Shown: piece by piece, positions 15,968 to 24,076 of the stretch
How the letters are laid out: each line of letters begins with the position of its first letter
How positions within the stretch are numbered: the stretch's first letter is position 1
Source of the DNA: Acidobacteriota bacterium
GTDB lineage: Bacteria; Acidobacteriota; Blastocatellia; Pyrinomonadales; Pyrinomonadaceae
Direction of reading: 5' to 3'
Assembly (NCBI GenBank): GCA_020200235.1
Contig: JAIVJC010000003.1
Span: 1-35,222 of the forward strand
Length of the DNA: 35,222 bases
The notes under the pieces: model-generated
Database searches by the model: none
The model's input: the letters and a program-made list of their open reading frames with translations, nothing else
What the model was told of the DNA's origin: nothing
Position numbers and translations under genes: made by a program

Positions 15968-16570
15968 TCAGACCGAAGTGAGCAGCAGGTAGACGACGCC
16001 CACGCCGCCCGCCACCACAGACCAGAAGATCAGCTCCTGCGCCCAGGCTGAGCGGCGCGCGAAGTGCGAAGGCTGGAAGCCCTCGCGCGCGTAGACCATC
16101 GCCGCGTGCGCCATCCAGACGCCGAAGAAGACGAGCGCGGCGGCGAGCAGCGCGAGCGGGAAGAGGAAGACGACGTAGTGCGCGCGCACGAGCATGAGCA
16201 GCACGAGCCCGAGGAAGACGCACAGCGTCGCGCCCGCCGCGCGCCCCCACATCGCGTCCGCCTGCGCCGCCGAACTACTGACGGGCGTGAACTCTTCGGG
16301 AGCGAAGTTCTCCGCGTATGTCTTGCCGGCAGCGATGTCATCGCCCTGTGACGATCGCGCGGCGCGGCGGCGGGAGTCGTAAGCCTCGCGCGCGGCATCG
16401 TCGCCGAGCACGCGGTAGGCTTCGTTGAGGTCTTTCATCGCCTCTTCGCTGCCGCCGCGGTCGGGGTGGCGCTCGGAGGCGAGCCGCTTGTAGCGGCGAC
16501 CGATCTCGTCGCGCGTCGAATCATGTCGCGCGCCGAGCGTCTCGTAGTGATCCTTCTCGCCCTCCGCCAA
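15968..16570 (-). CDS. Membrane-anchored J-domain protein
   Basis: A 200-residue protein. The J domain occupies about 7-68, with DHYETLGARHDSTRDEI, the essential HPD tripeptide at 35-37, and the final helix DLNEAYRVLGDDAAREAYD. No zinc-finger or DnaJ C-terminal domain is present. Three hydrophobic segments follow (about 111-129, 131-155, 178-198), so the J domain is tethered to the membrane, where it would recruit a DnaK for a local client. The start is a TTG at 16570 with AGAGGG 6 nt upstream; no in-frame ATG precedes the J domain. The VOC gene follows within 5 nt. Confidence 0.85.
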   Translation of the reverse strand: MAEGEKDHYETLGARHDSTRDEIGRRYKRLASERHPDRGGSEEAMKDLNEAYRVLGDDAAREAYDSRRRAARSSQGDDIAAGKTYAENFAPEEFTPVSSSAAQADAMWGRAAGATLCVFLGLVLLMLVRAHYVVFLFPLALLAAALVFFGVWMAHAAMVYAREGFQPSHFARRSAWAQELIFWSVVAGGVGVVYLLLTSV

Positions 16571-16673
16571 CCTCTTCCCTCTCCCGCAAAAACTGTGCGC
16601 GCTTGCCGGGCAATACTACCCGCCGCGCCGTAATCTTTCCAGACCTTCGCGCGAGACGGCCGCGCCCTTCCCC

Positions 16674-16703
16674 TTGGCGCGCGTGAGTTTGCGCCTTTAT
16701 GCT
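16674..16703 (+). promoter_or_regulatory. Possible promoter of the small conserved hypothetical gene
   Basis: TTGGCG (16674-16679) and TATGCT (16698-16703) are separated by 18 nt. The leader to the ATG at 16767 would be about 55 nt. Confidence 0.4.
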
Positions 16704-16766
16704 AACCTTACCGCCGCGCGTTAACAGAAAAATATTCGACGCGGGGCGGGGGGTTTTCCAGGACGC

Positions 16767-17123
16767 ATGGCTTTGCAGTTCGCGCCGGGCGACGATCTTA
16801 TCTTCCAGCTCGAGAGCGGCTACGGGTTGCTCCGCGTCGTCGCCGCCGAGGAGCGGGACGGCGAGGCGGTGTGGCACCTGTCCGCCTACGAAGAGCTCTT
16901 CCCCGACGTGGAGTCGGCGGAAGCCGCGCTTTCAGACTCGTCGCTTCTCACGCCGCGTGCCACGCACCTCGCATTGACCGACCGCGCGCTCGCGAAGACA
17001 CCCGCGGCTCGGCTCGGCAACCGCCCCGTCCGCGAGGAAGAGCTCGCGCCCCTGCGCGAGTGGCGCGAGCGCGGCGGCGTCGCCGAAGAACGCTCCGCGC
17101 TGCTGCTGCTGGGCTTGCGCTGA
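16767..17123 (+). CDS. Conserved hypothetical protein
   Basis: A 118-residue protein without signal peptide or membrane segment. It opens with a beta-rich stretch (FAPGDDLIFQLESGYGLLRV, WHLSAYEELFPDVESAEAAL), then LALTDRALAKTPAARLG, and ends in a helix rich in Arg and Leu (SALLLLGLR). I recall similar proteins in Pyrinomonadales but no function. Codon use and GC match the window, so it is an ordinary resident gene. The ATG is preceded by a weak AGGA 5 nt upstream. It ends just before the palindromic repeat cluster at 17148. Confidence 0.7.
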   Translation: MALQFAPGDDLIFQLESGYGLLRVVAAEERDGEAVWHLSAYEELFPDVESAEAALSDSSLLTPRATHLALTDRALAKTPAARLGNRPVREEELAPLREWRERGGVAEERSALLLLGLR

Positions 17124-17147
17124 CGCGGCGCGATCGCCCCGCAACAG

Positions 17148-17254
17148 GTCAGAACCGCCTGCGGTAGCGGGCGGGTGTTTCAGAACTGCCTGCCGCAAGC
17201 GGGCGGGTGTTTGCCGCGAGAAGAACCCGCCCGCTTGCGGCAGGCGGTTCTGAC
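17148..17254. repeat. REP-like palindromic repeat cluster, three units
   Basis: Three copies of a ~29-bp unit beginning CAGAACCGCCTGC and ending CGGGCGGGT: 17148-17176 and 17180-17208 in direct orientation, and 17225-17254 inverted. Each unit can fold on itself (CCGC..CCGC-AA-GCGG-GCGG), and units two and three pair over their length with one mismatch. The same unit occurs again at 29734-29893. It lies between 16767-17123 and the M1 peptidase gene. Confidence 0.85.
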
Positions 17255-17281
17255 TTTCCAACGTTGATGAGAGACGTGCTG

Positions 17282-18991
17282 ATGAAAACTTCGACCGCGT
17301 TTTCGACCCCGTCGCGGCGGCGCGCGCTCGTCGTCGCGCTCGCCCTCGTCGCGTTGTGCCAGTCGGTCGCCTTCGCCGAGCGGCGCGAGAGGCTGGTCGA
17401 AGGCTGGCGACCGGTCCACTACGAAGTGTCGCTCGCGTTCGACGACCGTCTGTCGGAGGTGACGCGGGCGGAGGCGAAGATCACCGTGCTGATCCTGAGG
17501 GACGGCATCGGCACGGTCGATCTCGACTTCGGCGAGATGATTGTTGACGGCGTGAGCGTGGGCGGCGCTCCAGCGCGCTACGAGCGTCCGCCCGGCCGCC
17601 TCGACGTCTCGCTCGCGCGACCAGCACGGCGCGGTGAGAAGTTAGTCATCTCAGTTTCCTACCACGGTCGCCCGAAGGACGGGCTGATCCTGACGAAGGA
17701 CAAGGACGGCAACCCTTCGGCGACGGGCGACAACTGGCCCGACCGCCTGCACCACTGGATACCTTCGCTCGATCACCCGTCGGCGAAGGCAAGCGTCAAT
17801 TTCCACATCACGACGCCGCCCGACGCCGTCGCCGTCGCGAACGGCAGGCTCGTCGGCGCGGGCGCCGGCACGCGCGAGACCGACTGGCTCTACGTCGAGC
17901 CGCGCCCGATCCCGCCCTACTGCATGATCGTCGTGGTCGCGCGCGACGAACTGATCGAGCCGCGCACGCCGGTCTCAAAAACCGTCGCGCCGCTCATCTA
18001 TTATGTCGCGCGTTCGGATCGCGCCTTCGCCGAGAAGGGTTTCGCCGCCGCGCCGCCGTCGCTCGAATACTTCAGCCGGTTGATCGCCCCGTACCCTTAC
18101 GAGAAGCTCGCGCACATCGTCGGCGCGACGCGCTACGGCGGGATGGAGAACTCCGGCGCGATCGTTTACGCCAGCACGCTTTTCGATCCGCGACCCGCAG
18201 AGCCCGTGAGTCGTCGCTTCGGCATCAGGCGCGGGCTCGTCGAGGTCGTGGCGCACGAGACGGCGCACCAGTGGTTCGGCGACGCGGTGACGCCCGCGAC
18301 GTGGGCTGACCTGTGGCTGAGCGAGGGCTTCGCGACCTACTTCGCGGGTCTGTTTGTCGAACGCTACGAGGGCGCGGCGGCGTTTCGCGAGTACATGAGC
18401 CGCGCCGCCGGGACCTACCTGCGCTACGAGAAGACGCGGCGCGCGCCCGTCCACGATCGCGAGACGGAAGATTTGAACAAGCTGCTCAACGCGAACAACT
18501 ACCAGAAGGGCGCGTGGATCCTGCACACGCTGCGCTCGCAACTCGGCGACGCCGCGTTCTTCCGCGGCATACGCGCTTACTACAGGGCACACAAGGACGG
18601 GAATGCGACGACGGAAGATTTACGCGCGGCGCTGGAGCGCGCTTCGGGCAGGGACTTGAGAGAGTTTTTCGCGCGCTGGGTTTACGGGAGCGGGCACCCG
18701 GTCTACGCCGCTTCGTGGGCGTGGAGAGCGCGCGCGGGGCGCGGCGGCGGCGTCGCGACGCTCACCCTCACGCAGACGCAAGAGGGCGAGCCGTTTTTGA
18801 CGGGCGTGCCGGTCGAGATCGCGACGGAGGGCGGCGGCGTGCGATGGCTGTTGGTTCGACCGACGGGCAGGGAGACTTCATTGATCGTGCCGCTGGCGCG
18901 TCGCCCCGTCGGGGTAAGGGTTGATCCAGACGGGACGATCCTGAAAGAGGTCGTGAGCGAGCCTGTGCGTAAAGTGGCAGCGAATTTTTAA
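17282..18991 (+). CDS. Secreted M1-family metallopeptidase (aminopeptidase N-like)
   Basis: A 569-residue protein with a signal peptide (RRRALVVALALVALCQSVAFA). The M1 hallmarks are complete: the exopeptidase motif GGMEN at 286-290, the zinc motif HETAH at 325-329 and the third ligand Glu348, exactly 18 residues later in LSEGFATYF. An N-terminal beta-sandwich (about 40-230) precedes the thermolysin-like domain; a short C-terminal beta domain ends the protein, shorter than in E. coli PepN and nearer to leukotriene-A4-hydrolase-like secreted M1 enzymes. It should remove N-terminal residues from peptides outside the cytoplasm. The ATG at 17282 has GAGAGA 7 nt upstream; ATG 17267 is an alternative. 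The REP-like cluster sits immediately upstream. Confidence 0.9.
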   Translation: MKTSTAFSTPSRRRALVVALALVALCQSVAFAERRERLVEGWRPVHYEVSLAFDDRLSEVTRAEAKITVLILRDGIGTVDLDFGEMIVDGVSVGGAPARYERPPGRLDVSLARPARRGEKLVISVSYHGRPKDGLILTKDKDGNPSATGDNWPDRLHHWIPSLDHPSAKASVNFHITTPPDAVAVANGRLVGAGAGTRETDWLYVEPRPIPPYCMIVVVARDELIEPRTPVSKTVAPLIYYVARSDRAFAEKGFAAAPPSLEYFSRLIAPYPYEKLAHIVGATRYGGMENSGAIVYASTLFDPRPAEPVSRRFGIRRGLVEVVAHETAHQWFGDAVTPATWADLWLSEGFATYFAGLFVERYEGAAAFREYMSRAAGTYLRYEKTRRAPVHDRETEDLNKLLNANNYQKGAWILHTLRSQLGDAAFFRGIRAYYRAHKDGNATTEDLRAALERASGRDLREFFARWVYGSGHPVYAASWAWRARAGRGGGVATLTLTQTQEGEPFLTGVPVEIATEGGGVRWLLVRPTGRETSLIVPLARRPVGVRVDPDGTILKEVVSEPVRKVAANF

Positions 18992-19028
18992 CCGCCTCGT
19001 CTGTTGGCTCAAGTCTCAGTCCGAACAC

Positions 19029-19118
19029 AACCCGCCACAGAGACACAGAGGGCACGGAGGACGCACAGAGTTTTTTCTCCGTGTGATCTCTGTGAACTCT
19101 GTGTCACTGTGGCGGGTT
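19029..19118. repeat. Long imperfect inverted repeat between convergent genes
   Basis: Outer arms of 22 bp, 19029-19050 (AACCCGCCACAGAGACACAG..) and 19097-19118, differ at one position. Inner CACGGAG/CACAGAG and CTCCGTG/CTCTGTG blocks continue the stem with wobbles to a T6 loop (19071-19076). CACAGAG-type elements of this kind are dispersed repeats in many soil bacteria. Here it separates the M1 peptidase stop (18991) from the stop of the convergent 1137-residue gene (19136) and could end both transcripts. Confidence 0.8.
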
Positions 19119-19135
19119 CTCTTCCTCTTCACTAA

Positions 19136-22100
19136 CTACCGAGGAGCCCCGAAGCGGAGCGCGTACTCCTCGGAGTTCACGAAGCCGTTGACCATCGAGC
19201 GGGAGTCGGCGGGGTTGGCGTTGATCGTGCGGAGCCAGTCGGCGTAGCCGCCCGGCTCCGGGTCTCTCCTCAAATAGCCGAAGTATTGCATCGCGACGAA
19301 AGCGGGATTCAGCTCCGCCGACGCGACTTCGTCGGAGTCGGCGACAGCGCGCAGGACTTGCGCGCGCGTGAGCGACTGCTGGCTGAGTCGGCTGAGCAGT
19401 TCGGCTCTCGTCAGCACGACCTTCGTCGAGCCGTCCGGCGCGGCCGGATCGGGCGTCGTGATCTGCTGTAGAGAGTAGCGATTCATCAGCCCGTCGACGA
19501 ACGCCGCGTTCGAGAGCGCGTCGAAGAAGCCCTTGAACTCCTGCCGCTGGACGAACGAGTTGGTGAAGGCAGCCTTCTTCGCGCGCACCTCCCCGGTGGT
19601 CGTCGCCGTCAAGCCCGCCATGTCGGCGACGATCTCGGTGTAGCGCGGCAAGCGCCCGAACGCCGCCTTGTAGAAGCGGAAGACGAAGAAGCCCTTGAGC
19701 TTGAACTCGTCCGAGCCGAAGAAGGCGGAGGAGACCTTGACGCGGTCGCAAGTAGCCGACGGGCTCGCGGGGTTGCTGTTGAAGGGGTCGGGGCAGTTGT
19801 TCAGCACGGCAGACCACGGCTCGCCGGGCTCCGGCTCGCGCGACAGAAAATCAAGGTAGTGCTGGCGGACGAAGAAGCCGGTCGTGTAGACGGGGTTGAC
19901 GGAAGAGGCGTTGTCGTTGTCCGTGATCGTGACGGTCGTCGTGAAGGGCGCGGCGATGGTGACGCCCGCGGGGCTCAGCAGGCGGACGGCGAAGGTCTCC
20001 GCGTTCTCGACGTGTCCGTCGTCCGTGACGGGGACGACAAAGGAGGCTTGCGTCTGGTTGGGCGCGAACGTGATCGTGCCGCGCGCGGAGGCGTAGTCGC
20101 AGCGCGGGTAGGCGGTCGCGCCCTGCACGTCGCAGCGCACGGCGGAGGTGTCGTCGATGGTCTCGTAGTCCACGGCGACCGTGCCCGAAGTGTCGCCGCC
20201 GCGCGTGACGCTGATGACGACGCGCGCCGCCGCCTCGGAGACCGAGACGGTTGCGGCGGAGAGTTGCACCGTGCTGGGCTTCGCGCCGATCTCGTAGACG
20301 GCTCCGTTCGTGTTCGAGACGACGTAGACGTTTCCCGCGGGCGCGGTCTGGATGTCGGTCGTGATGCCGAAGTCGCGACCGACGAGCAGCGTCTCGCTCT
20401 CCGTGAGATCGAACTTGTCGCTGTTGTCGGCGACGCGATCGGCGAGCTGGGTCGTCGCGAGTTTGAGATCGGCGCGGTCGTCCGACAGCTTGAAGCGGAA
20501 GAGGTAGCCGCCCGCGAGCGTGGTGCGCGCGGCGCCGACGAGCAGATCGCCCTCGAACGCGGGACCCAGCGCCCGACCGCGCACGAAGCCGACGGGCGAC
20601 GGCGCGACGGCGTACTTCCAGCTGAACGCGGGCTCGGTGTAGCGCGAGCCGGGAAGGACGAAGAGGCGAGAGAGAGCCTGCGCCGCGGTGTCGGCGATGC
20701 GGTCGGGCGTCCAGCGAATCTGTTGCAAGCCGCCCGCGCGTGAGGTCTCGATCTGCTTGAACTCCGCGACGCGCGCAGAGGGTCCCATCAACTGAATCCA
20801 GCCGCCGTTGAAGCCGGGCGCGACGCGGTTGATCTCGTCGAAGGCGTCGTCGCCGTTCTCCTGCGTCCAGAGGTAGCCGCTGACGGGATCGAACGCCATG
20901 CCGAAGCTGTTGCGCACGCCGTAGCCGAAAACTTTCCTGACGTTCGCCGCCGCCTCACCCGTGAGACCCGAGTCGGCGTTGAAGAAAGGGTTGTCGGTCG
21001 GCGTCGTGCCGTCGTCGTTGAGGCGCAGGACGACGCCCGTGAGGTGCGCGTTGTCGGGCTCGGGTCCGCCGAACTGATCGTCGGCGGTGGTGGGTCCGTC
21101 GGGCGAGGCGGAGGGACCGAAGCGCAGGTTCTGCAGCATCCCGCGCCGCCCGTTGTCGCCGATGATGACGTAGAGCTTGCCGTCGGGACCAAAGCGGATG
21201 ATGCCGCCGTTGTGGTTGCCGCGCGACGACTGACCGGCGTCCTGCTGCAACGCGCGCAGGCGGATCAGGTTCTTCTCGAACGCGAGCGCCGAGCCGTTCC
21301 ACAGAAAACTATCGACGCGGTTGCCGAGCAGCGGCACGTCGTCGGCGTTCGACGAATCGGCGGCGGTCGTGCTCTCAGTCCAGTAGAGGTAGACGCGCGG
21401 GTTCGACGGGAACTGCGGGTGCGGCGCGACTCCGAGCAAGCCGCGCTCGGAGTTGTTGTTGACGGCGAGATCGACGGCGGGCGTCGCCTGCACGACGCCG
21501 TTCGTCACGCGCAAAACCTTCCCGCTCGCCTTCTCCAGGATCAGGAAATCGTTGTTGCCGATGAACGCCAGAGTCGTCGGCTGGCTCAACCCCGCGACGA
21601 CCTGTCGCACCGTGAGGTTCGCGTCCGTCATGACGGGACCCGTGACGAGCGTCGCCCCGCCCGTATGCGCGACGCTGCCCGACGTGCCCGTGACGGTGAT
21701 CGGGAAACTTCCGAGCGGCGTCGAACCGCCGTTAGTCACCGTGAGCGTCGAGGTGCGCGCCGTGGCGTCGGTGATGTTTACAGTAGTCGGGTTGAAGCTC
21801 GCCGTCGCGCCCGCGGGGAGACCCGTGACCGCGAGCGTGACCGCGCCGGTGAAGCCGTTGGTTGGTGTGACGGTGACGGTGTACGCGCCGCTCGCGCCGG
21901 GGACGATGACCTGCGAGGAGGGCGAGACGTTGACGTTGAAGTCGCCCGCGGCTGCCGAAGGTTGGACGACGACGAACGTGAAGTTGATGCTGTCGCCTGA
22001 AGTGTTGCCGTCATTGTTCGCCTGATTCCCGGCGGTGTAGAGAGTGACGGGTCCCACGTCCGTCGCGGGCGCAGTCCAGTTGAAAGTCCAGCTCGTGCCG

Positions 22101-22549
22101 TTCGACTGCCCGACCGAAGTCCCGCCGAGCGTGTGCTCGACGTACTGCCGCGCGGGACTGCCGAGCAGCCCACTGATGACCTGCGTGCGGCCGTCGGCGC
22201 CCGCTTGCAGCGTGCCCGCGCGGTTGCCGTCGTCATCGACGGCGGTGAGTTGGAAGCCCCAGCGCTGTAGCGTGGGGCTCTCGTTCGCCTCGTTGACGGT
22301 GATCGCGTAGGTCTGCCCCGGGACATAACTTGGCGGCGCGCCGACGCTGATCGTCCCCGGAGGCGCGCCGTCGAAGACGTGGCACTCGTCGCACTTGAAC
22401 TCGCCGGGCGCGCCCGTGAATCCCGGATCGGGTCCGGTCGAGCGAGCGTAGGCACGGCGACTCGCGGGCGTGTCGGTCAGGAGCGCCACCGCGCCGAGCG
22501 CGGCGAAGAGTGTGATGACGAAGAGCTTGACGAGGCTGATGCGGCGCAT
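19136..22549 (-). CDS. Secreted multidomain protein: CxxCH domain, PQQ-type sugar dehydrogenase propeller, Calx-beta, DUF4214
   Basis: An 1137-residue exported protein. After a signal peptide (about 1-35) comes a Reeler-like/choice-of-anchor-V-type domain (about 40-195) with a c-type haem motif FKCDECH (Cys53, Cys56, His57) and the blocks RWGFQLTAVDDDGNRAG and WTFNWTAPATDVGP. A beta-sandwich repeat (about 203-300) precedes a glucose/sorbosone dehydrogenase-like propeller (about 312-755: GLSQPTTLAF, SERGLLGVAPHPQF, SRGNHNGGIIRFGPDGKLY, FGYGVRNSFGMAFDP). A Calx-beta domain follows (about 760-880) and two DUF4214-type segments end the protein (about 885-1137: YLDFLSREPEP, YFGYLRRDPEPGGYADW). It suggests a cell-surface quinoprotein with possible electron transfer to haem; the cofactors are inferred. 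It follows the DUF1501 gene by 99 nt, with a hairpin between. Confidence 0.88.
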   Translation of the reverse strand: MRRISLVKLFVITLFAALGAVALLTDTPASRRAYARSTGPDPGFTGAPGEFKCDECHVFDGAPPGTISVGAPPSYVPGQTYAITVNEANESPTLQRWGFQLTAVDDDGNRAGTLQAGADGRTQVISGLLGSPARQYVEHTLGGTSVGQSNGTSWTFNWTAPATDVGPVTLYTAGNQANNDGNTSGDSINFTFVVVQPSAAAGDFNVNVSPSSQVIVPGASGAYTVTVTPTNGFTGAVTLAVTGLPAGATASFNPTTVNITDATARTSTLTVTNGGSTPLGSFPITVTGTSGSVAHTGGATLVTGPVMTDANLTVRQVVAGLSQPTTLAFIGNNDFLILEKASGKVLRVTNGVVQATPAVDLAVNNNSERGLLGVAPHPQFPSNPRVYLYWTESTTAADSSNADDVPLLGNRVDSFLWNGSALAFEKNLIRLRALQQDAGQSSRGNHNGGIIRFGPDGKLYVIIGDNGRRGMLQNLRFGPSASPDGPTTADDQFGGPEPDNAHLTGVVLRLNDDGTTPTDNPFFNADSGLTGEAAANVRKVFGYGVRNSFGMAFDPVSGYLWTQENGDDAFDEINRVAPGFNGGWIQLMGPSARVAEFKQIETSRAGGLQQIRWTPDRIADTAAQALSRLFVLPGSRYTEPAFSWKYAVAPSPVGFVRGRALGPAFEGDLLVGAARTTLAGGYLFRFKLSDDRADLKLATTQLADRVADNSDKFDLTESETLLVGRDFGITTDIQTAPAGNVYVVSNTNGAVYEIGAKPSTVQLSAATVSVSEAAARVVISVTRGGDTSGTVAVDYETIDDTSAVRCDVQGATAYPRCDYASARGTITFAPNQTQASFVVPVTDDGHVENAETFAVRLLSPAGVTIAAPFTTTVTITDNDNASSVNPVYTTGFFVRQHYLDFLSREPEPGEPWSAVLNNCPDPFNSNPASPSATCDRVKVSSAFFGSDEFKLKGFFVFRFYKAAFGRLPRYTEIVADMAGLTATTTGEVRAKKAAFTNSFVQRQEFKGFFDALSNAAFVDGLMNRYSLQQITTPDPAAPDGSTKVVLTRAELLSRLSQQSLTRAQVLRAVADSDEVASAELNPAFVAMQYFGYLRRDPEPGGYADWLRTINANPADSRSMVNGFVNSEEYALRFGAPR

Positions 22550-22573
22550 GACTTACGGTTCAAGTTAAAGAAC

Positions 22574-22614
22574 GGGCGCGGCATTCTCGCGTAATGCCCG
22601 TGAATGCCGCGCCC
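22574..22614 (-). terminator. Hairpin between the DUF1501 and DUF4214 genes
   Basis: A perfect 13-bp inverted repeat, GGGCGCGGCATTC (22574-22586) and GAATGCCGCGCCC (22602-22614), with a 15-nt loop. On the minus strand it is followed by GTTCTTTAAC, a modest U-rich tail, so it may terminate or attenuate transcription before the 1137-residue gene. Confidence 0.65.
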
Positions 22615-22648
22615 GCCGGAGAGCGCAGTTCATCAAACTGACGACGCC

Positions 22649-24067
22649 TCAGAGCATGAAGCCGAGGTTCGGCGAGTTGAAGCGGCCGATGAGCGGGAAG
22701 ACGAGCGGCAGATCGCTCGCCGAGAGCCCGTACCAGGAGGCGAGCGTGGCGGCGTACTGCTCGACCGAGGTCGTCGGGATCCAGCGACCGCGCGTGTCGG
22801 TGTCGTCGGGCCCGCCAAGCGCGAGCGTCGGGAACGTGCCGTAGAAGTCGCCGCCGCGGACTGCGCCGCCGACGACGAGGTGGTGGTTGCCCCACGCATG
22901 ATCGGAGCCGACGCCCGCGCCCGCGCCCGCGGGCTGGAGCGTGCGCCCGAAGTCGGAGAGGGTGAAGGTCGTCACCTTGTCGGCGATGCCCAGCTCGACC
23001 GTCGCGTTGTAGAAGGCGCCGACCGCCTGGCTCAACTGCGTGAGCAGGCTCGACTGACCGTTCGCCGCCATCTGGTTGTTGTGCGTGTCGAAGCCGCCGA
23101 TGGAGACGAAGAAGATCTGCCGCTTCATCGAGAGCGTATCGCGCAGCGCGATGAGGCGCGCGATCTGGAGGAGCTGGCGACCGGCGGAGGTGTTCGGGAA
23201 CGTGGTCGTGATGGTCGGGTTCGCGCTCCCCAATGCCGCGCTCGTCTGGAGGGCGGAGGTCGTGATGTCGGCGGCGGCTCGGGGCAGCGTGTCGCTGGTG
23301 ACGAGGGCGCGAATCTGATCGAAGGCGGTGCGGCGCGCGGTGTTCTGCGCGGTGGTGAAGGTCAAGCCTTCGGCGTTGACGGCGTTGTTCAGCGGGAGCA
23401 CGCTCGCGAGCGGCGTGTTCGAGTCGCCGATGGCGAGCGGGCGCGTCGCCTGCCCGGTGACGAAGAGGTTGACGCCCGCAATCGAGACCATCTGCGGGAA
23501 GGTCGCCGCGCCGTTCAAGGTGGCGGCGCGATCCGCCGTGCGCCCGCCCCAGCCCGTCTGGCTGTTATCGTTCGAGACCGAAGTCATCCACTGACCGACC
23601 TGATCGGAGTGGGAGAAGAGTTGCAGCGGCCGCTTGCCCGTGCCGTTCTGGTAGATCGCCTTCGTCAGGGGCTCGACGAGCGGGCCGGCGTTGCAGACGA
23701 CCGCCGCCTTGCTCTGGCTGAAGAGCGACTGAATCTCGACGAGGCTCGGATGAAGACCGTATTGACCGCCGCTCGCGGGGTTGACGGGGAGCAGGCCGCC
23801 GGGCTGACCGGGCGCGGGGAGCGCGAGACCGGCCGCCTGCCGCGCGCCGGTGTACTGCGCGAAGCGCGTCGCGTCAACGGGCACCACTAAGTTGTTGCCG
23901 TCGTTGCCGCCCGACATGAAGACGCAGACGAGCGCCTTGTAGTCGGTGGCGTTGGTATCGGCGAAGGCGCGCACCAGGCCGAACTCCTGAATCCCGGCGG
24001 CGAGCAGACCCGTGCCGAGCGCGGCGCAACCCGTCGAGCGTAAAAAATCTCTGCGCGTTTGTGACAT
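22649..24067 (-). CDS. DUF1501 family protein, Tat-exported
   Basis: A 472-residue protein starting with a twin-arginine signal (RRDFLRSTGCAALGTGLLAA). Family blocks are all present: LVCVFMSGGNDGNNLVVP, GLHPSLVEIQSLF, LFSHSDQVGQW, IGGFDTHNNQ, TTFTLSDFGRTL and GSDHAWGNHHLVVGG. The fold belongs to the alkaline phosphatase/sulfatase superfamily, and the Asp/His residues in these blocks would be the metal ligands. The biochemical role of DUF1501 is not established. It starts 9 nt after the stop of the DUF1800 gene; these two families are a well-known conserved pair, thought to work together outside the cytoplasm. Tat export implies folding, perhaps with metal, before transport. Confidence 0.92.
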   Translation of the reverse strand: MSQTRRDFLRSTGCAALGTGLLAAGIQEFGLVRAFADTNATDYKALVCVFMSGGNDGNNLVVPVDATRFAQYTGARQAAGLALPAPGQPGGLLPVNPASGGQYGLHPSLVEIQSLFSQSKAAVVCNAGPLVEPLTKAIYQNGTGKRPLQLFSHSDQVGQWMTSVSNDNSQTGWGGRTADRAATLNGAATFPQMVSIAGVNLFVTGQATRPLAIGDSNTPLASVLPLNNAVNAEGLTFTTAQNTARRTAFDQIRALVTSDTLPRAAADITTSALQTSAALGSANPTITTTFPNTSAGRQLLQIARLIALRDTLSMKRQIFFVSIGGFDTHNNQMAANGQSSLLTQLSQAVGAFYNATVELGIADKVTTFTLSDFGRTLQPAGAGAGVGSDHAWGNHHLVVGGAVRGGDFYGTFPTLALGGPDDTDTRGRWIPTTSVEQYAATLASWYGLSASDLPLVFPLIGRFNSPNLGFML

Positions 24068-24076
24068 GACGTTCTT

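Noticed and set aside
17148-17254. CRISPR array
   Set aside because: Only two direct copies with a 3-nt gap plus one inverted copy; no spacers of regular length and no cas genes.
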